Part shown: positions 46,756 to 58,888 of the stretch, piece by piece | Layout: each line of letters opens with the position of its first letter | Position numbering within the stretch: position 1 is the stretch's first letter | NCBI GenBank assembly: GCA_013115135.1 | Contig: JABANP010000081.1 | Location: forward strand, 1-64,000 | Reading direction: 5' to 3' | DNA length: 64,000 nucleotides | From: Perkinsus olseni | Taxonomy: Eukaryota; Perkinsozoa; Perkinsida; Perkinsidae | Notes under the pieces: generated by a model | What the model saw: only the letters and a program-made list of their open reading frames with translations | Database searches by the model: none | Told to the model about the DNA's origin: nothing | Position numbers and translations under genes: made by a program

Positions 46756-48443
46756 ATGAACAATGCCAGTGCAAGCTCCAGCGGTAAGGAGGAGACGGCT
46801 AAGGTCCTACTGATGGGCCGAGCAGGGGCAGGGAAGACCAGTATGCGGTCTATCATATTCGCCAACTACCTCGGTACGACGGGGCCTCGACTTTGAGATG
46901 TCGCCTTGGGTGAATTGACGGTCGTGGAAATCGTGAACAGAAGGACTGAATTTTTAATTTTCATTGTCATTAGCATAACCAGACGTAGACTGTGGCTCCA
47001 CGATCGCTTTCGGTCATCTTGGTTTTCTCGACGTATCTCATTTTCAGCCCGCGAGACCACTCGTCTTCATCCGACCAATCAGGTGAGGGAAGCAAGCGTA
47101 TCTTTCCGCTTCATGTCGTCCTAGAGTCGACCTCGCTTCAGGTGGAGCATAGCCATTTGAGATTCCTCGGCAATATGACCTTATCGTTGTGGGACTGCGG
47201 AGGGCAGGACGTATTCATGGAAAACTACTTCGAAAGTCAGAAGGATCACATTTTCCGCAATGTAGTACCATCTCAATCGTAGCTCGTGATAAGTCAAGCC
47301 GTCTCTCGACAATACTCAACTTTCGTCTCTTCCTGTGATTCGAAACTGATCGTACCGCTAGTTGTCGTCGCATACAGCGGGACATCATTCAGTCTGTCGT
47401 AGTAGAGGCATGCTGTAGGTGCGCGTGATGATATACGTTGTTGCCCTCGCTGGTAACGACCAAAGGGATGCTGAACAACAGAAGGAGATCACCTACTTCA
47501 AAAACTCGATGGAGTCCTTGCGGTCTTTGTCGAAGAGTGCTCATGTACTACACCGGAGCAGCCTCGCGACGTTTCATGAGTGTTCTTCCCTTGGCGATTG
47601 CAGGTGTACGTTCTCCTCCATAAGTTCGATTTGGTCCCGGAGAACGAGCGAGAGGCTCGATTCAAATAGTAGGCGTCGTTGTAGTTGTAACAGTTCCGCC
47701 ACTGATGTGCAGTTACTCGGAGCTGCTTTCTCCCTATTTCGCTGGGATGACGACTCAGATCTTCCAGACCAGCATTTGGGACGAAACGCTCTACCGGTGA
47801 GTCTGGTGATTAGGGAAAAAGTTGGTATGAATAATGTACAGGGCATGGTCGGAGATCGCGCATTCCTTGATCCCCAATATGGACGAGCTGCAGAGGGAGC
47901 TGGCGAATTTCGCTAGTGCTGTTGAAGCTGACGAGGTGACCGAAATGCGTTGCAGGATGGCGACGCGAATGACCAACTCAGGTGGTGTTGTTCGAGAAGT
48001 CGACCTTCCTGGTCATCGCCAATCACACAACAAAACAGATGGCGGATCCTCACCGCTTCGAGAAGGTATCGAATATCGTTAAGCAGTTCAAGCTGAGCGT
48101 CAAGTGAGTCTGTTGTTGAGTCACTTCATCTTCGGACGCTCTTTCATTGCCTTCAGCAAGCACCACGCGGCCTTCAACTCCTTGGACGTCTCCAACTCCA
48201 ACTTTCGAGCCATCATCGATCGCTTCACCCCTAACACGTTTGTGATGGTGGTGACTTCTGATCCGAACATTCGTGAGCTCCCACTCAGCGTCAGTGGTGG
48301 GTAGTGTGCATCTTTTCTCAGATCCGGCAGCCACAACCTGCAACATTAATGCCGCTCGTAGCCACTTCCTTGCGGTGAGAAAAGGCTGGGTCGAGAGTGT
48401 CGCCGCCGGACCTTTTTTCCCTTCAGCTGGCGGCCGAAGATAA
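46756..48443 (+). CDS. Rag/Gtr1 family GTPase (RagA/B-like)
   Basis: Small GTPase that in other eukaryotes forms Rag heterodimers reporting amino-acid status to TORC1 on the vacuole or lysosome. The start at 46756 gives [20 protein letters not shown], then P-loop [18 protein letters not shown]. Exon 2 (47048-47082) carries the switch region [12 protein letters not shown]. Exon 3 begins [11 protein letters not shown] with the G3 motif [15 protein letters not shown]. Later exons give [16 protein letters not shown] (G4 is HKFD as in RagA), [82 protein letters not shown] and a C-terminal helix ending at the TAA 48441-48443. All joins are canonical and in phase. High similarity to RagA rather than RagC. 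The gene runs convergently with the upstream EDR2 gene's opposite strand. Confidence 0.93.
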
Positions 48444-48610
48444 GGGCATCGGGCTGCATCTCTGACCAAAGGAAAAGAGCTCGTGTAGTATTGCTGGTGA
48501 TGTTATCGTCGGGGTTTATGAGGCCAGAGCCTATTAGAATGTTTCAATTCTGCGACAGAGAGTGTGGAGTTGGACCAATGACAACGGCCTGGGCGTAGTT
48601 TTGGCAGGCT

Positions 48611-50927
48611 ATGCTGTCGGCGGATCGGAGGGCTATATATGCATCTCGCTTCTTGAGCCCACCGGGGTTTATGAAGCGGCTCAAACAGCGAGGGAAACCC
48701 CGGAATACTGGTGAGGGTTGATGGGGAGAGGGAAGGGGAGATGGAGGTTTTAGGGCCATTCGAAAACCCAGTACGACGTTTTGTGCGGCTGCGAGAGAAG
48801 GCTCGAGAGTTCTCGCGGATGCCGCCTCCCCGACGGATACCCCTGGCCAAGGCTCCCAGGTACCGGCCGATGATGCTCAAGGAAGTTGAGGGCGTGCCAC
48901 AAGTAAGTCCAACGACCATGTTGGGGCCCGCCACTGTGGTGAGAGGCTGCTGCCATGGGTAGCAGCTGGTGAGAATAGGTTGTCCTATTTGCATGCACCT
49001 AATTCCGCTGACCGTTCGATACAGTTGAATCAGAAAGTGACTTAGTCTAGGATTTCTTGAACTAGCTATAGTTCTATTGACCTCCCCGGAATCCACGCGC
49101 GATTTCTGGATAGCAAGTGAGGGGATTCACTTAAGCCGTAGGGCTGCCTACGTGAGAGGGTGGTGCCTCCGTAGGTCTCCCCATTAGCCCTCGAGAAGCG
49201 GTTGGAATTTTTACTGTCCGAGGCTGCTGTGAAGCAGCAGCTAGCGGAGCCTCTCAGGTGAGATGAGCGGTTAAAGTAGTTGCAGAGCACTCTGCTGATG
49301 TAGGGTCGGCTACACCCCTTATGTGGTGGAACGGTTGGCCTGGGAGAGGCAGATGAGGGACTTGCGGAAGATTTATCGGGCGCAGTAGGGTCTCCTCGCA
49401 CAGCAGCAGCAGAGGCCAGTTGTGAATCGGTTGTCTTACTTGCACGTCGCGTTTCGCCGGTAGCTGCGACAGGCTCTGCTTGACGCTGTCAGATACCTAC
49501 AAAAACTAGATGAGGTGACTAGAGAGGAGCAACAGAGGGAGATCGCTCTGTACAAGGCAGAGAAGAAAGAACGGTGGGAGAAGCGGCAAGCCCGGATACA
49601 GGCTATCAGTAAGCCCCCTGCATCGAGATGTATCCTCGCGTTCGGTGAATGCTCCTTCACCTTTTTCACGTGCAGCATTAGGCCGGAAGTGGTACCGTCC
49701 GGTTTTCAGGTATGGACCAGAAAAGACGAGCTGTGTTGAAGGATCGGCTGCGGATAGAGGCTCGGGTTAACGAGGCGATTGAGATGACGCGGCACTCCAA
49801 GTTGAAAGTGAAGCGAATGCTCTTCTTGCAAAAACTACAGGACAGAGCGCGGTACATCACGGACCAGAACTTGGATGCACGGTTGCCCGACTCGGACCCG
49901 ACTGATCCTCAAGCGAAGGTCGGAGATATCTAACCGTTTCACATATCTTCGGGGCCGAGATATCTCGACGTTTCACGTATCTTTGCTTTCGAATATCTTA
50001 CCGTTTCGTGGATGTGTCATTCCTATCATCTCTATGTCCAAGTGATAGGCCTTCTCGTATTTTCTCTGCACATTTAGGCGGCTCCCCTCCGAGGTGATCC
50101 TAAGGCGATCAAGGAGAATCCGGAAGCCATCAGCTTGCTTAATAGGGATGTCAACACTGAGCTGCTTCTTCGACAAATCGGCGGCGCGGCGGAGTTCCCG
50201 AGGAATCGCAACCGGCGTATCCACCCGACGGCCAATGTCTTCCGAGAAGCAATGGAGCTTTCCTATGATGTCCTGCCGGAGGATGATGATCTTGAAGCTG
50301 TTGATGATGAAGCGGCTGATGAGGTGATGGTGAGCTGTTATGGATCGAAGTATTTACTGTGTTTGTGTTAGCCTGACGCCCTCGGGTTGACACGAGCCCT
50401 CTCGAATCAACAGCGGGCAGATCTGTACTACGGCAACTTGACGGGCGAGGAGAAGCTTGAGATTATTGAGAACAAGATAAGCATGCTGCAGGAGAAGCAA
50501 AAGAGGGAGGAGGAAGCGAAGGGTAGGCCGAGGCTCTCTCGATGGGTGTCGTCCCAATTCCTGGGAACTAGCCGAGAGGGTTTTCCGTTGGTGGGTATCA
50601 GTACGCGTGAACCTGCCAAATGCTACTCGTGTATGTGAGAGCCGAAGGAAGTTTTGTGAATCGCTTTAGGCTGATGGTTGATCATAGGATGGCATGGGTA
50701 GTTGGATATCTATATGCATAGTAGACTTTTATTGATGTATTCACGACGCCTTATATTATATTAACCTAGTACAGGACCTTGATGTTTATGTTGCCTCTGC
50801 TGTAGGGAGCGCTGATATTCTTACTACGAAGATGCTGGACTTACTCACAGCAGCGAAGGTCGCGTACTTGGAAGCGGCGACAGTGAACGAGATGAAGAAG
50901 GGCATCGATCGAGATGATGAGGAGTGA
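48611..50927 (+). CDS. Putative mitochondrial ribosomal protein, mS26-like (multi-exon)
   Basis: Basic, helical, charge-rich protein. The ATG at 48611 gives an arginine-rich, acid-poor N-terminus (MLSADRRAIYASRFLSPPGF) suitable for mitochondrial targeting. A 43-nt intron joins it in phase to PFENPVRRFVRLREKAREF. Later exons give VERLAWERQMRDLRKIY, LQKLDEVTREEQQREIALYK, HSKLKVKRMLFLQKLQ followed by RYITDQNLDARL, LLNRDVNTELLLRQIGG, RADLYYGNLTGEEKLEIIE and a last exon ending at 50927 (ATVNEMKKGIDRDDEE). RYITDQNLDARL matches the NFITRENLEARV-type motif of mS26 (from memory), as does the coiled-coil composition. The join around 49040-49130 is unresolved. An intron near 49923-50010 contains 2.5 copies of a 34-bp repeat. 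Confidence 0.5.
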
Positions 50928-51101
50928 CATCTCGCCATGTTCCGGTGTGCTTGTTTCGAGCGTTTCATGTTCCCGCGGAGACAAGTTGTGTTGCCTCCGG
51001 GCTCCACGTTCCTGTAGACTCTCTGTCCGGCTTTCGCATGACTACTGCAGTGAGAGTAGATGAGCCGAGTCCTTCGCACCCTCTGCGCCAGGGGTCGTGC
51101 G

Positions 51102-52421
51102 AGATGGCTGTGGTAAGGGGTTCACCCGTCTGAGGCGGCATCATGTTGTGGTACAGGTAACGGTGGAAACGCGCACTGGGAAGATTTTGACCACGGCCGG
51201 CCCGGTATCTTTCGACTGGGCTCAGCCACATCACCTCGGAGTCGATAGCTGCCGAATAAGATTGAGTAGGCGGACAGTAACTAGGCATCGGCAGACCGCG
51301 TGCCCTCCACAGGCGGTCCGTTTCGAGTAGTTGTTCAAGATAAGAGCGATCTTGGTGGAGCCAAGGTGGACCCTGACTTCTCCGACTGGGCCTCTTCCGG
51401 CATGAAAGCCATTGAGATCGACGTAAGAAATCCATCATCCTCTACAAAGTGGAAGTCACAGCAGCCACACGTTCTGGTTGGGTCTAGTCCGAACTCAGCT
51501 GTGTTGTCTGCAGATATGTGAAGCGCCTGATGATTTCTTCGACGGCTTGCATTCCTTTCTGGTCTACGCAGGAGGCCGTCACCGTCTTTCCTGGGACTCC
51601 TGTGGAGCTGCCGAGAGCAACTTCCTCGATCGTTTTTGCGACGCTCTGGACACTGTGTGTCTGCGGATCGCGGATAAGGCCGTTTGCTGCGTGTTCCAAT
51701 GGTGAGCATCACGGTCTGGTAGCTCTTGGCTCAGCAACGCTAGCACTAGAAGCCTTGCAAACTCCGTTCTACCGCCCGTGCTGGGCAACATGAATATCTG
51801 TTCTTCTGTGAAGCTCCATATCTTTAGTGGTTGCGCATTGCATGCATGTTAACCATAGGAGAATCTTTCCTTTCGTAAGGTTCGGTCATTTTCAGGGCTG
51901 ATAGAGTGGCCGAAGCGTTCGGAGCTGATGATTTGACTCCTCTTACCACTTCCGTGCGGTCAATTGGCACTGACGCCAAGGAGGAGGTCGAAACTGCGGC
52001 GAGCACCAGCAGCAGTTCGAGAGCGCAGTGCCGTGACGAGAGCGATCTGGATGAGGCTGTTTCAGTGAGTAGGAAGGAGTCCACGCCAACCCTAGCGGAC
52101 TCCGAAGTGTGGCAAGATTGCGCTACGTTGAACACTGCTGACTCGCACCTCTCGGCCACTGGCGATGTGTCTACTGGTGATGGCAAAGAGAGCGTCTCCG
52201 AGGCTGCTCCCGGTTCCCGTGCTGAAGCGAGAGAGCTTGTGACGCGCGCGATCGGTCTGGGTCTGATGATGACACCGATAATGATGGATGGTGGCAGTGA
52301 GGATGATGTAGAAGCAGTCTTGGTTGACTGCGATGTCTCCAGCGAGTTCTGCGAGGTTGACCCAATAGGAGAGTGTGACAGCGATACTGACTCTGATTGC
52401 GAATCATGGGTTGCTCTGTAA
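51102..52421 (+). CDS. Acidic orphan protein (multi-exon)
   Basis: Probable gene starting at the ATG at 51102 followed at once by a donor (ATGGCTGTG/GTAAGG). The next exon from 51159 reads VTVETRTGKILTTAGPVSFDWAQ. Middle pieces include VDPDFSDWASSGMKAIEIDV and DDFFDGLHSFLVYAGGRHRL with SNFLDRFCDALDTVCLRIAD. The last exon (about 51900-52421) is acidic and serine-rich, ending DSDTDSDCESWVAL. No known domain recognised. Exon joins around 51350-51520 are uncertain. It is transcribed in the same direction as its neighbours. Confidence 0.45.
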
Positions 52422-52855
52422 TGGGGAGGTGGCGGCTGCTGTAGGACCCTTTTTGTGAAGGGCTGGCATGTTATTATAGTAGGCGAGGGCGATTTTAGCC
52501 TTGTTCTTAGACGAACGATTAATTTGTTGCTTTTGCCCGAGATTTAGCGGCAGAACTGTCCCAAGAATTGCTTCGAGTTCAGTGAATGTCAATCATGGTC
52601 TGCTCCGAAGTCATTTCTTCATCGCCCGTTCGCAGTAGAGTTTCCGATTTTTCGATTTTTGATTGGAATGATTTTCCGCGTGGAATGACAGGGGGCAACT
52701 CCATGGAGATCGTCGTGGCCTACGGCTATCGCATGCCTTGTCATCAGTGAGCGGCTGTTGCTCTTCGCGACTGCATTCCGCTCTCGCTTCGTGACACTTC
52801 GCCGGTGCTGTATGAGTTTTCTTAGTGAGTTTGAGCGGTGTTCGCATCACTACTA

Positions 52856-55800
52856 TGCCCCCGCCGCATCCGAACGCCCTGTCGGGGCTTCCCAGAGGTA
52901 TAATGGAGAATCTTAGAGTTTTGGAACTGTCGACTTATATCGCGGGACCAGGAGCTGGTCTTATCTTCACCGAACTCGGCGCTACTACTATCAAGGTAAG
53001 GCAATTCTTCTTTTACCGCGCAGGCAGCACGATTCCGGTCGCTTATCTTGGGATTGGTAGTCTGTTGTCGTGGATATTAGCCAACAACATCCACATGACA
53101 CTCATTGGCATTTGTTGCTTTCGAAAGGTTGAGACACCGTCGACAGACGGGTCGAATGCCGGTGGCGACCCCATGCGGCAGCTTCTGCTGCCTTTTGAGC
53201 CCGGCAGACCCCACAGCAGCATTTTTGAGATGTTCAATCGTGGCAAGGAGAGCATTTGTCTCAATCTGAAGAAGGAGAAGGTGGCCTCGGCTCCGCTCTT
53301 CTGTTGAACTACCCCGCGGCCTCTCAGGATATTCAACTATTCTGGGAGCTCCTCAAGGAGGCTGACGTTTTCATTACTAATGTCCGTATTGACTCGCTGT
53401 GCAGTCTTGGCGTCGACCATCGGACAGTCTGTGCGCAACTACCGTCTTTGATCTACGTCCTGATGACGGCCTGGGGGACGAAGGGACAGGGATATCAAAA
53501 GCCCGGTAACACATGCAGTCGGGATCGGCCACCATCCCTTCGCTTCCGGAGTGTCGATCCCTGTCACGTTGAAATCGCAAGCGGAGCGATGCATTCTCAC
53601 TGCCGGATCGTGAGCTTCAGAAATACCACGGCTTGCACTGGAGGGATTCTATACTCGTCCATGGTGACAAGCGCATCGTTGCTCGGATTTTATGGCAGCA
53701 TTCGACCTTGCCATGTCTCAGGGTATGATATTGGAGCATTCTGGGCAGCTAGTGGGGCTACATGGGTTCTACACGAGGAAGGCGCTTACTCTATTTTCCC
53801 ACTCGGACTGGGTGATTCTACCACGGCGTGCGCTGCTGTCGCGGGCATCGCCACAGCTCTCTACAGGAGAATGAGCACCGGCAAGGGGCAACTGGTAGGT
53901 CAGCATCGAGGCTGTGAGTGCACCGCGGACGTCAGGTGGACTGTTCCCTGCTGCACGTGGGCAGTTGGTGCATGTCCTACGAGTACGGACTAGATAAGCC
54001 GGGGAGGACTGGTCGGAGGGAAGATCAATATCTGCATCTCCCTGACGGAGAGTGGGTGGCGGTTTTGGATGCAGCGGATGTACCGAAGGCTAGGCTGGCT
54101 ATCAAGGGGTGCAAGAGACAAGCGGACGGCGTCGCTGCCCTAGCAAGGAGTGGCGTGCCGTGCTTTCCGATCCGCACGGGCACTGTCAAGTACGGCTAGA
54201 TTTCCTCGGCCGCGCGCCTCAAGTATTTGCGGCAGGTACTTTGAAGAGTTTCCTGAGGACCCGGTCATCAAGCCTTGCCTGGTGAAATCACCTGCTGTGG
54301 ATAAGACCTGCATCCTTTCGGCCATTCCCTTCCACGTCACGGGCATGAAGCCACCTAAAAGCGGAGCACCAGTCTTCAACGCCCATGAGAACTCGGTGCG
54401 GAGGAGAGGTTTCCAAGAAGCGGGGCCTCGCCGTTTCCTGCCATCGGAGATTACTAAGGCCCCAGCGAAGGCTCTGGAGGGGGTGGTCGTTGTGGAGCTG
54501 TCTGTGGGCGACTGCTTGGGCATCCGAGCCGCCGGCGCGATCTTGGCTGACTACGGCGCGACGGTGGTCACCTGCAATATGCTTCCTGATAGTCACTTCG
54601 AGCGAGGGAAGCACTCAGTGACAGTAGCACAAATCCAACAGCTGTTCCGAGAAAAGGGCAAGGTTACCGGCGTCATATGCGAGCAGAGCGACAAGTGGCT
54701 GAGGGATAATGGCCTGGATGCTTACCTCGCTGATGGCGATGACATGATCGTGCTGAGATTCAGAACGGGTGAGTCTGGCCATCTATCGGAGTAACCATAT
54801 CGCTCTGGTCCTCTCCAGGTATGGGTATCGAGAAGGATGGTAGCCCTCAGTATCACACTGATTTCGCGGGCTGGTGGGTCCGATCCGGCATGATTAGCCT
54901 GGTTAAAGGAATTGGTGGTCGCGCGCTGCCTAGACTCCCCTGGCACTACGGGGATCTTCTTATCTCGACCCAAGTGAGGCCGCTACCCGTTGCTGCTGCT
55001 GCGCGCATCACCATGCACAGTTCCTACCTGACTTCTCTCGTTAGGTGTGTGCCGGCTTCCTCTGTGGTTTGCTGCACCGTCGTATGGCAGCCCAGGGTAT
55101 TGCAGTGAGCATGTCATACATCCGCAGCGGCATGTGGAATGGAGGCTCGACGGTAAGCTTAGTAGCAACCGTTGTCTTCCCTGCGAGAACTGCTAGGCTG
55201 AATGACCAAGGCTCTCGATGGTTGCTCGATTGGAGCCGACGTGTGTCTCAGTTGGCCCCAGTAGTGGCAGTTCCCACACTATGCACTCTGGTGCTCAAGA
55301 ACTACGAGATTTGCCGAAGGACTTGGCCTCTGATCACCTGCAACAGCCACCGCACCAAGGATGGGGTCTGGATACAGATGCTCTGTGAGTCGAGCAGAAA
55401 TCCTCTAGTCGCGTCAAAGGAAAGACGAGAAGGCACCGGCCTACTCGGACGAGTCTTCTTAGGTGTGGAGTCGGGCAGAGGTCTGAAGTGCTTCTGGGCC
55501 GCTATGGGACCCTGGTACCGTGCTCGCCTGCTGAACGCAGTCTCCAAAGGCGGCGCTGACTACCTGTAGGTTTCCCAGAGGTTTCGTGGTGTGGGCTGCC
55601 TCTCCCTTGGCCTTCTTCTGGCTGGAAAGCATCATCCATAGGACCGGCTGCTGCTCTCAGATGGGCCAAGTTGTCGCCATTCGATCACTCGTCGATGGTG
55701 GAAAGGTCAGCCCCTCTGCTGGGGTATCTTTTTGACGTTATCGAGTCCTTCATCTCGAACCACACTATAGAGGAGATGGAGCACTTGGATGAAACTTATG

Positions 55801-56052
55801 GGCTTTGGTTCACCAGGTACGACTCCCAAGGGCCGGATGCGCTCGATTTGATCTCCCTTGTCTGTCAGAATCAACAAGCCCGAAGACGCTTGTCGCGTAG
55901 AGCAAGCTCACGACACCGGTATCTGGGGCACTGCCGCGAACGGGAAAAAGTTTGTCACCGCGCCATTCAATCTGTCTGACTGTCCTCCAGTACGATCTGG
56001 AGCACGTCCCCTGGCAGAGCCTGGCGTGCTTACCAAGTTGTCCAAGCTATAG
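52856..56052 (+). CDS. Double-domain class III CoA-transferase (CaiB/BaiF family)
   Basis: Family III CoA-transferases move CoA between carboxylic acids through a glutamyl/aspartyl intermediate. The start at 52856 (MPPPHPNALSGLPRG) leads to domain 1: MENLRVLELSTYIAGPGAGL, IFEMFNRGKESICLNLKK, ADVFITNVRIDSLCSLG, YDIGAFWAASG and GKGQLVDCSLLHVGSW. After KSPAVDKTCILSAIPFHVTG a linker leads to a second domain beginning ALEGVVVVELSVGDCLGIRA. Domain 2 contains DFAGWWVRSGMISL, AGFLCGLLHRRMAAQGI, TCNSHRTKDGVWIQML, and a C-terminus INKPEDACRVEQAHDTGIW to the stop at 56052. Introns are canonical and mostly 45-90 nt (46 nt after KKEK; 54 nt before INKPED); one is about 225 nt. Both N-terminal Rossmann-like halves are present, so this is a fused duplication. 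Substrate not inferable. Confidence 0.85.
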
Positions 56053-56679
56053 TGGTTTAGAACTCTCGTAAGCTACCATCGATCGTCACCACTGCTCTGA
56101 GCCATCACTACGTTGTTGTGGCTACGCGTATCCTCCAACGCCGGCTGAATCCCCGGACGGAGTTCCTGAGTCGTTCACTTATGTTCGCCATCTGTCAGGC
56201 CTCCTTTCCCGTGGTAGCTGAGTGGCAGCCTTTGACCCATCCTGTAACATCATCCATACCACATGCCCATTTGTCTCCAGCGGTTATTTGTTCACTAACC
56301 AACCATTATGAGTACCCCCCCTCCCCATCATGTGTGACTCCACCTCCTCCGTAGTCGCTATTGGAGCCCATCGCTAAGGACGCTCTCTGGACGGGTTCGC
56401 CTGAGATTTGATTTTTAGGACACGGAAGTGTCGCGTTTGGTCTCTCCAGGCCTTGTGTCGTGAACGGTGATGCTCTCTTCTTGTCGGTAGACGACTGAGC
56501 GTAGCGGAGCGTGTGGTGAAGTCTGGAGGAGGAACTGGCAGCTGGTGCCCCGCTGCTACCGGCTTCTGGATTGATATAACAGTCTCGGCGTATGCCTCGA
56601 TAGGTTTACTGGTTATTGAATCAGAAATCGTGTTGTCTCGGCATCATCAGTTTTGCTATTCAGAGCTAGTTTTATCGAT

Positions 56680-57671
56680 GAGCGGCCGCCGGTTAGGAGA
56701 CGGCAGAGCAGCGAAGAAGCAATGCACGATGGACAGGTTCCTCACACGACCAAAACGTCTCGCGGACCAACCCCTGGTAGTATGAGTTTGGGCGAATGAG
56801 TTTATACCAACTTCCTCTCTGCGCTGCGACACTGAAGTATTCTCGTCGCTGGCGGTTGTAGTTTATGAGACGGAGTGCAGTTGCACCCTCGAGGCGGATA
56901 TTGTGTCCATTCTGCAGCCCCGAATGATATCAGTGGATATGGATGGAACTGTGGCCGACATCACCAAACGGCTGGACTATGCCACAAGGCACGCTGGTAC
57001 CGACACAGGCCCCAGGTACGCAGGTCCGAACGCCCTGCTTGGATTACAGGACCCTTGCAGGTTCTATAATATCCTTCTTAATGGTTCCCTGTACAAGATG
57101 GATGAGCCGATCACGATGGCCCGGGAGTTTCTCGAGGAGTAAGGGCCGCGCAGTCATCTGAGAGAGTCAGTCCCGGGGTCAGATACGCAGCCTCGAGGGG
57201 AGACATAGTGTATTTGTCGGGTCGTCGGGCGGGGACGGAAGGCCAATCGAACGCGTGGCTTCGGCAACATGGTTTTCCTAGCGGCCGGATAATTCACCGA
57301 AGGAGTGGTACTAGCTCGAGTGGGATGAGCACGCGATAGTTATCACGGTCAGGGCAAAACTCGCATTACTTCAAGCAGAATACATTGCTGAGCCTGAAGA
57401 GGTCTCACGACGTTGAAGCCCATTTTGGGGATCGGCCGAGTGATGACGGCGGGGCAGCGGCGGGAGCCGACGTCCGATTCATCCAAGTACGAAGCGAAGC
57501 TTTCTGGTTGCTCATGACCGTTGGGCTCGTCAGGTCAGCGCTTCTCACTGGCCGACATTTGAGGACATCTTCGGGCAGCGCACTGAGCCTTCATCGTCTA
57601 CTCCGTCTCAAACTGACAATACCAACTCCAATGAAGCTGAGGAGGCAGCAGTGGAGCCTATCCGGGCATAG
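56680..57671 (+). CDS. HAD-superfamily hydrolase with N-terminal PIP-box
   Basis: Exon 1 (ATG 56680) encodes MSGRRLGDGRAAKKQCTMDR and on to RFLTRPKR. It contains QCTMDRFL, a match to the PCNA-binding consensus Q-x-x-M-x-x-F-L flanked by basic residues. A donor at GGTAGTATG joins in phase to an exon from 56923: PRMISVDMDGTVADITKR, with the HAD nucleophile motif DMDGT. The next exons give YASRGDIVYLSGRRAGTEGQ (motif II) and HDVEAHFGDRPSDDGGAAAG (acidic motif with GDxxxD). A last exon ends at the TAG 57669-57671 (an acidic, serine/threonine-rich tail). HAD enzymes are phosphohydrolases. A PIP-box suggests recruitment to replication or repair sites, for example as a DNA 3'-phosphatase; this is inference. 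The exon-1 assignment rests on phase agreement only. Confidence 0.7.
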
Positions 57672-57898
57672 TTCCCGGTCAGCCCAACGTCTATTCAACT
57701 TAGCCATCCGTCGAGTCCTCTAGGGCGTGTACGATGTGACCGTTTAAGGATAGTGATGGATCGGAGTTCAGTCGTACCGAAGCGAACCGTTGGTGGCAAT
57801 GGGCTTCTCTCAGGCTAGGCAGCAGCCCTGCCCATTACCGATCTCTCGGTGGGATTCGCTTGAACTCTCGAATTCAGCACGCAATTTCCTATTCACTC

Positions 57899-58888
57899 AT
57901 GGAGCCCACTTCCGCAGAGTCCGAGACTCAGCAGCCTCGCGAGAGCGCCGAGGCTCCCGACACTGGATGCCTCACCGGTTGGGAGTGGATCACACCGGAA
58001 GTGGTCACCAAATTCTCCTGCGCTACGGATGAGTTCCTATGCCCGGCCTCCGCCAACACGTACGGGATAGACTTCCTAGGCTTCACGGTACGCGACGTAG
58101 ACTCGGGCGTCAAGTTGCTTGAGATAACGAAGGTAGTATTATCGTGTCCCGTAACTCGATAGCGCTGGGCTTGGGTCTCCTCGCATCAATATACTGAAGG
58201 CTCGGTCCTGGCGGCGTGAGCTGGTGTCCAGATCTCTGGTTCTTTAGGATCCCCCGAATCCGGGTGCAAGCAGCAGCAGTTCCGTTCCCAAGCCTGAGGA
58301 AGATACACAGCAGCGCAGCATCCGCTACCACTTCGGTCCTGAGTTCCTCGATCTCAGGAATATCGGGACCAAGTAGGGCATTCGTCGCGGCCCCATCCTG
58401 TCACTGCCAGCGGTTCAGACTGGAGTTCTCTGTCGGGGAGAAGCCAATACGGAACTTCCGTATGATCGAACGTCACTACTACAAGGACAAGATTCTCAAA
58501 TCCTACGACTTCGCTATGCCCTATTGTATACCCAACACGGTCAACACTTGGGAGGTGGGTCTCTCTGTCGGCACGCTACATAGCTGACCGTCCCGGGCGA
58601 GCGAGTTCCGCGGTCCCGCCATTGTCGCTGGCTACTGGGGGTTTAGAGTCTCGTCTCCGAGTGGTGACTCTAGGTGATTTACGAGCTGCCTGAGCTTACG
58701 GACGAACAGAAGAGGGAGCTGATTGACAATCCCTGGGAGACCAAGAGCGATAGCTTTTACTTTGTGGATGATATCCTCGTCATGCACCACAAGGTGGGTA
58801 GCCAACCGCTACCTAAGATCTTCCCCAGGCAGACTCCCTGGGCTTCTCCCATCAGGCGGACTACAGCTACGCTGACGAGATGGAGTAA
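57899..58888 (+). CDS. UNC119: UNC119 homologue (lipid-binding GDI-like chaperone)
   Basis: UNC119/PDE6-delta family immunoglobulin-like beta-sandwich that extracts N-myristoylated proteins and delivers them to cilia or other membranes. The start at 57899 ([19 protein letters not shown]) is followed by [19 protein letters not shown] and [19 protein letters not shown]. Exon 2 has [16 protein letters not shown]. Exon 3 has [34 protein letters not shown] and [10 protein letters not shown]. Exon 4 has [17 protein letters not shown] and [16 protein letters not shown]. Exon 5 ends in DYSYADEME at the TAA 58886-58888. Five exons, all GT-AG with agreeing phases. FYFVDD and the NFRMIERHY block are diagnostic for UNC119 rather than PDE6D. 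Its presence fits a flagellated life stage. Confidence 0.93.

Noticed and set aside
48503..49096. 197-aa minus-strand ORF
   Set aside because: Antisense to the first exons of the mS26-like gene; those exons join in phase and give a plausible mitochondrial N-terminus.
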